A stretch of DNA of 64,000 nt, taken from RHLJ01 sp963974345. GTDB taxonomy: Bacteria; Bacteroidota; Rhodothermia; Balneolales; Balneolaceae. Location: positions 62,001 through 126,000 of the forward strand of contig CAXBBW010000008.1 in NCBI GenBank assembly GCA_963974345.1. The letters run 5' to 3'. The notes under the pieces were generated by a model. That model saw only the letters and a program-made list of their open reading frames with translations, ran no database searches and had not been told where the DNA came from. Positions 61,799 through 64,000 of the stretch are shown one piece after another (position 1 is the stretch's first letter; each line of letters opens with the position of its first letter). The position numbers and the translations under genes are program-made.

Positions 61799-62347
61799 AT
61801 GAGTTTATTTAACCTACATGCCACTACGGTGGTGGGAATTATACATAATGAAGAAGTAGCCATTGGTAGTGATGGTCAGGCAACAATGCAGACTACTGTG
61901 ATGAAAGCTACCGTTAAAAAAGTAAGAAAATTAAGTGATGGAAAAATCTTAGCAGGTTTCGCAGGATCAACGGCAGATGCATTTACCCTTTTCGAACGCT
62001 ACGAAGGAAAGCTAGACGAATTCAATGGTAATATGCAACGTGCAGCTGTTGAACTTGCAAAAGACTGGAGGAAAGATAAGTATCTTCAAAAACTTGAAGC
62101 TTTACTTGTTGTTATGGATAAAGAGCACGCATTAGTTATATCAGGACAAGGTGATGTCATAGAACCTGATGATAATATAGTAACTATAGGTAGTGGTGGA
62201 AGTTATGCCTTAGCAGCTGCTAGAGCAATGGTAAAACACTCCCCAAAAATGAAAGCGAAAGAAATTGTGGAAGAAGCTCTTCGTATTGCCGCTGATATAG
62301 ACATCTATACGAATCATAATCGTACCATTTTAGAAATTGAGGATTAA
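61799..62347 (+). CDS. hslV: ATP-dependent protease subunit HslV
   Basis: 182 residues, N-terminal-nucleophile threonine protease of the proteasome family. The start 'MSLFNLHATTVVGI' gives a short propeptide; by comparison with relatives cleavage before the first Thr of 'TTVVG' exposes the nucleophile. Further motifs: 'VAIGSDGQATMQTTVMKATVKKVRKL', 'KILAGFAGSTADAFTLFERYE' and 'GSGGSYALAAARAM'. It forms a double hexamer or heptamer gated by HslU. Three bases separate it from hslU. Confidence 0.97.
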   Translation: MSLFNLHATTVVGIIHNEEVAIGSDGQATMQTTVMKATVKKVRKLSDGKILAGFAGSTADAFTLFERYEGKLDEFNGNMQRAAVELAKDWRKDKYLQKLEALLVVMDKEHALVISGQGDVIEPDDNIVTIGSGGSYALAAARAMVKHSPKMKAKEIVEEALRIAADIDIYTNHNRTILEIED

Positions 62348-62350
62348 AAT

Positions 62351-63745
62351 ATGACAGAATTAAAGAGTTTAACTCCTCAGCAAGTTGTTCGTGAATTGGA
62401 CAAATATATTGTCGGGCAAAAAGAAGCAAAACGATCTGTTGCTATCGCTTTAAGAAATAGATGGCGAAGAATGAACTCTGCAGAGGAAATAAGAGAAGAA
62501 ATTGTTCCTAATAATATTCTTTTAATTGGACCTACCGGCGTTGGTAAAACAGAAATAGCTCGACGATTAGCTAAACTAGCTATGGCACCTTTCGTTAAAG
62601 TAGAAGCTTCTAAATTTACCGAAGTTGGTTACGTTGGTCGTGATGTTGAATCTATGATTCGTGACCTTACTGATCTAAGCCTTAATATGGTGAAAGATGA
62701 GATGCAAGAACGTGTTAAAGAGAAAGCAGCTGAACTAGCTGAAGAACGTATTCTAGATATTCTCATCCCTCCTGTTAAGAAAACAGGCGTAGGTTTTTCC
62801 AACGATAGTAGTAATAAAACCGAAGACCCAAATGATGCCGAATTAAACGAACGTACCAGAGATCGTTTCCGAGAAAAGCTAAAAAAAGGAGACTTGGATG
62901 AACGTGAAATTGAGATCGAAGTTAAGAGTGCCAAAAGCGGTGGAATGATGCAGGTATTCGGCCCCGGTGGAATGGAAGAAATGGGCGTTAACTTGCAAGA
63001 TATGCTTGGCAATATTGGTGGCAAGGGAAAGAAATCGAAACGAAAACTTCCAGTTAAAGAAGCTCGTGAAATTTTAGTTGAAGAAGAAGCAGAAAAACTT
63101 ATTGATCATGAATCTGCAGTTCAAGAGGCATTAGACCGAGTGCAAAAACATGGGATCGTTTTTATTGATGAAATTGACAAAATTGCTGAACCCTCTTCAG
63201 GTGCTGGAAAAAGTGGTCCTGATGTAAGCCGACAAGGTGTACAGCGTGACCTTCTCCCTATTGTTGAAGGAAGCACTGTAAATACTAAGCATGGGATTGT
63301 TAAGACTGATCATATTCTATTTATCGGGTCTGGTGCATTTCATATTTCAAAACCATCTGATTTGATACCCGAGCTACAAGGACGTTTTCCGATTCGTGTA
63401 GAATTAAATTCACTTACAGAAGATGATTTCTTCGATATACTTAGTAAGCCAAAAAACGCACTTACTAAACAATATCAAGCAATGTTAGAAACTGAAGGCG
63501 TTAAAATCACTTTTACTGATGAGGCAATCCGTGAACTAGCAAAGATTGCTGCATTAGTTAATTCTCAAGTTGAAAACATTGGCGCAAGAAGATTACATAC
63601 TATTATGTCTTCTTTATTTGATGAGTTATTATTCGCTGTTCCTGATGATATTAACTCAGGGGAAATTACGATTGATCCAACTTATGTAGAGAAGCAATTA
63701 TCTGGTTTAGTCAAAGACAAAGATTTAAGTCATTACATCCTTTAA
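62351..63745 (+). CDS. hslU: HslUV ATPase subunit HslU
   Basis: 464 residues. AAA+ unfoldase: 'LTPQQVVRELDKYIVGQKEAKRSVAIALRNRWRR', Walker A 'LIGPTGVGKTEIARRLAKLA' (~58-66), the pore motif 'EVGYVGRDVESMIRDL', the inserted I-domain (~110-245, charged), Walker B 'IVFIDEIDKIAEPS' and sensor 2 'IGARRLHTIMS'. It unfolds substrates and feeds them to HslV. The C-terminal tail 'KDKDLSHYIL' is the part that docks into HslV. Co-transcribed with hslV. Confidence 0.97.
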   Translation: MTELKSLTPQQVVRELDKYIVGQKEAKRSVAIALRNRWRRMNSAEEIREEIVPNNILLIGPTGVGKTEIARRLAKLAMAPFVKVEASKFTEVGYVGRDVESMIRDLTDLSLNMVKDEMQERVKEKAAELAEERILDILIPPVKKTGVGFSNDSSNKTEDPNDAELNERTRDRFREKLKKGDLDEREIEIEVKSAKSGGMMQVFGPGGMEEMGVNLQDMLGNIGGKGKKSKRKLPVKEAREILVEEEAEKLIDHESAVQEALDRVQKHGIVFIDEIDKIAEPSSGAGKSGPDVSRQGVQRDLLPIVEGSTVNTKHGIVKTDHILFIGSGAFHISKPSDLIPELQGRFPIRVELNSLTEDDFFDILSKPKNALTKQYQAMLETEGVKITFTDEAIRELAKIAALVNSQVENIGARRLHTIMSSLFDELLFAVPDDINSGEITIDPTYVEKQLSGLVKDKDLSHYIL

Positions 63746-63834
63746 CATTGGTAGATACATAAATATTTATTACACTCGTTACAGGTGAAACTTATTACTA
63801 CATTTTTGGTTTACTAGTAAAGAACATTAGAAAA

Positions 63835-64000
63835 ATGACATTTATGACGTTGAAGCGATTTATTATTCCAAACCTGTTCACAGTACTGGTTCTTGCATCT
63901 TTAAACTTTGCAGGTATTGATGACATCATCAAACCAAAGAATGATGACACTACTAATCTGACTAAATATGTTCAGGCTCAAAGAAGTATTCTTCAGAACT
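63835..64000 (+). CDS. Partial exported protein, 3' end outside window
   Basis: 55 codons from the ATG at 63835 (or 63844) to the window end. The N-terminus has a hydrophobic stretch (IIPNLFTVLVLASLNFAGI) fitting a signal peptide or membrane anchor, followed by a polar start of the mature part ('DDIIKPKNDDTTNLTKYVQAQRSIL'). Too little is present to name a family. It begins 89 bases after hslU. Confidence 0.55.
   Translation, partial: MTFMTLKRFIIPNLFTVLVLASLNFAGIDDIIKPKNDDTTNLTKYVQAQRSILQN

Noticed and set aside
1..64000. CRISPR arrays, phage genes, insertion sequences, integrases
   Set aside because: No regularly spaced repeats and no transposase, integrase or phage structural gene was found on either strand.

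Overview
The window looks like a chromosomal segment of a Bacteroidota-related bacterium, most likely a member of Balneolota/Rhodothermia (marine, AT-rich). The reasons are inferential. Two secreted proteins end in the 'YPNPFNPST'-type C-terminal sorting domain. Many lipoproteins, PD40/TolB-like propellers and DUF4386, DUF3108 and DUF5683 proteins are present, as are a LytS/LytTR pair and an ABC permease fused to an M1 peptidase. Shine-Dalgarno sequences are mostly weak. No CRISPR array, integrase, transposase, phage gene or rRNA was seen.

Layout. 1-9.6 kb is an AT-rich accessory stretch: a 5'-cut amidohydrolase, a membrane AraC-type regulator, an LRR protein, three PD40 propeller proteins, two paralogous lipoproteins, an MBL-fold hydrolase, and an alpha/beta hydrolase with a small lipoprotein. 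The pair 'PD40 protein + lipoprotein' occurs twice. 9.8-17.8 kb holds an AraC-type regulator and a 2303-residue secreted protein built from four ~460-residue repeat units plus a C-terminal sorting domain. 17.9-26.2 kb centres on a regulator with TolB-like, TPR and AraC-HTH domains. On its downstream side lies an operon for a Vat-type xenobiotic acetyltransferase, an MDR oxidoreductase, a DUF4386 membrane protein and an amidohydrolase. On its divergent side lies an operon for a DJ-1/PfpI-like protein and a second amidohydrolase. 26.4-33.0 kb is a LytTR/LytS two-component pair divergent from an ABC ATPase and a permease-M1 peptidase fusion. 33.4-37.9 kb has an SDR-like protein and a lipoprotein, then a second TolB-TPR-AraC regulator and a divergent envelope protein. 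37.9-39.9 kb is a mosaic of gene remnants around a secreted serine hydrolase. 39.9-43.3 kb is an epoxide-hydrolase-like gene, a stop-interrupted MDR gene, DUF4386 and a lipoprotein. 43.4-43.6 kb is tRNA-Asn next to a decayed tRNA copy.

From 43.7 kb on the content is mostly core: truA, an alpha-L-fucosidase, a cytochrome c maturation cluster (ccmC-D-E-F, with a Cys-type CcmE), an S9 peptidase, an MFS transporter, dut, a DUF3108 protein, an ArsC/Spx-like protein, a biotin carrier protein, murA, an RNase E/G gene with a long leader, and hslV-hslU.

The most interesting signal is regulatory. The two TolB-TPR-AraC regulator loci share a CCG-containing repeat placed about 75-85 bp before the start codons of three neighbouring operons: vat, the DJ-1-like gene and the SDR-like gene. 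This suggests two paralogous one-component regulators with a common operator, controlling small detoxification or metabolite-handling operons. A second theme is recombination scars: tRNA-3'-end-like sequences fused to terminators at 17.87 and 33.07 kb, a pseudo-tRNA at 43.56 kb, and the remnant mosaic at 37.9-39.9 kb.
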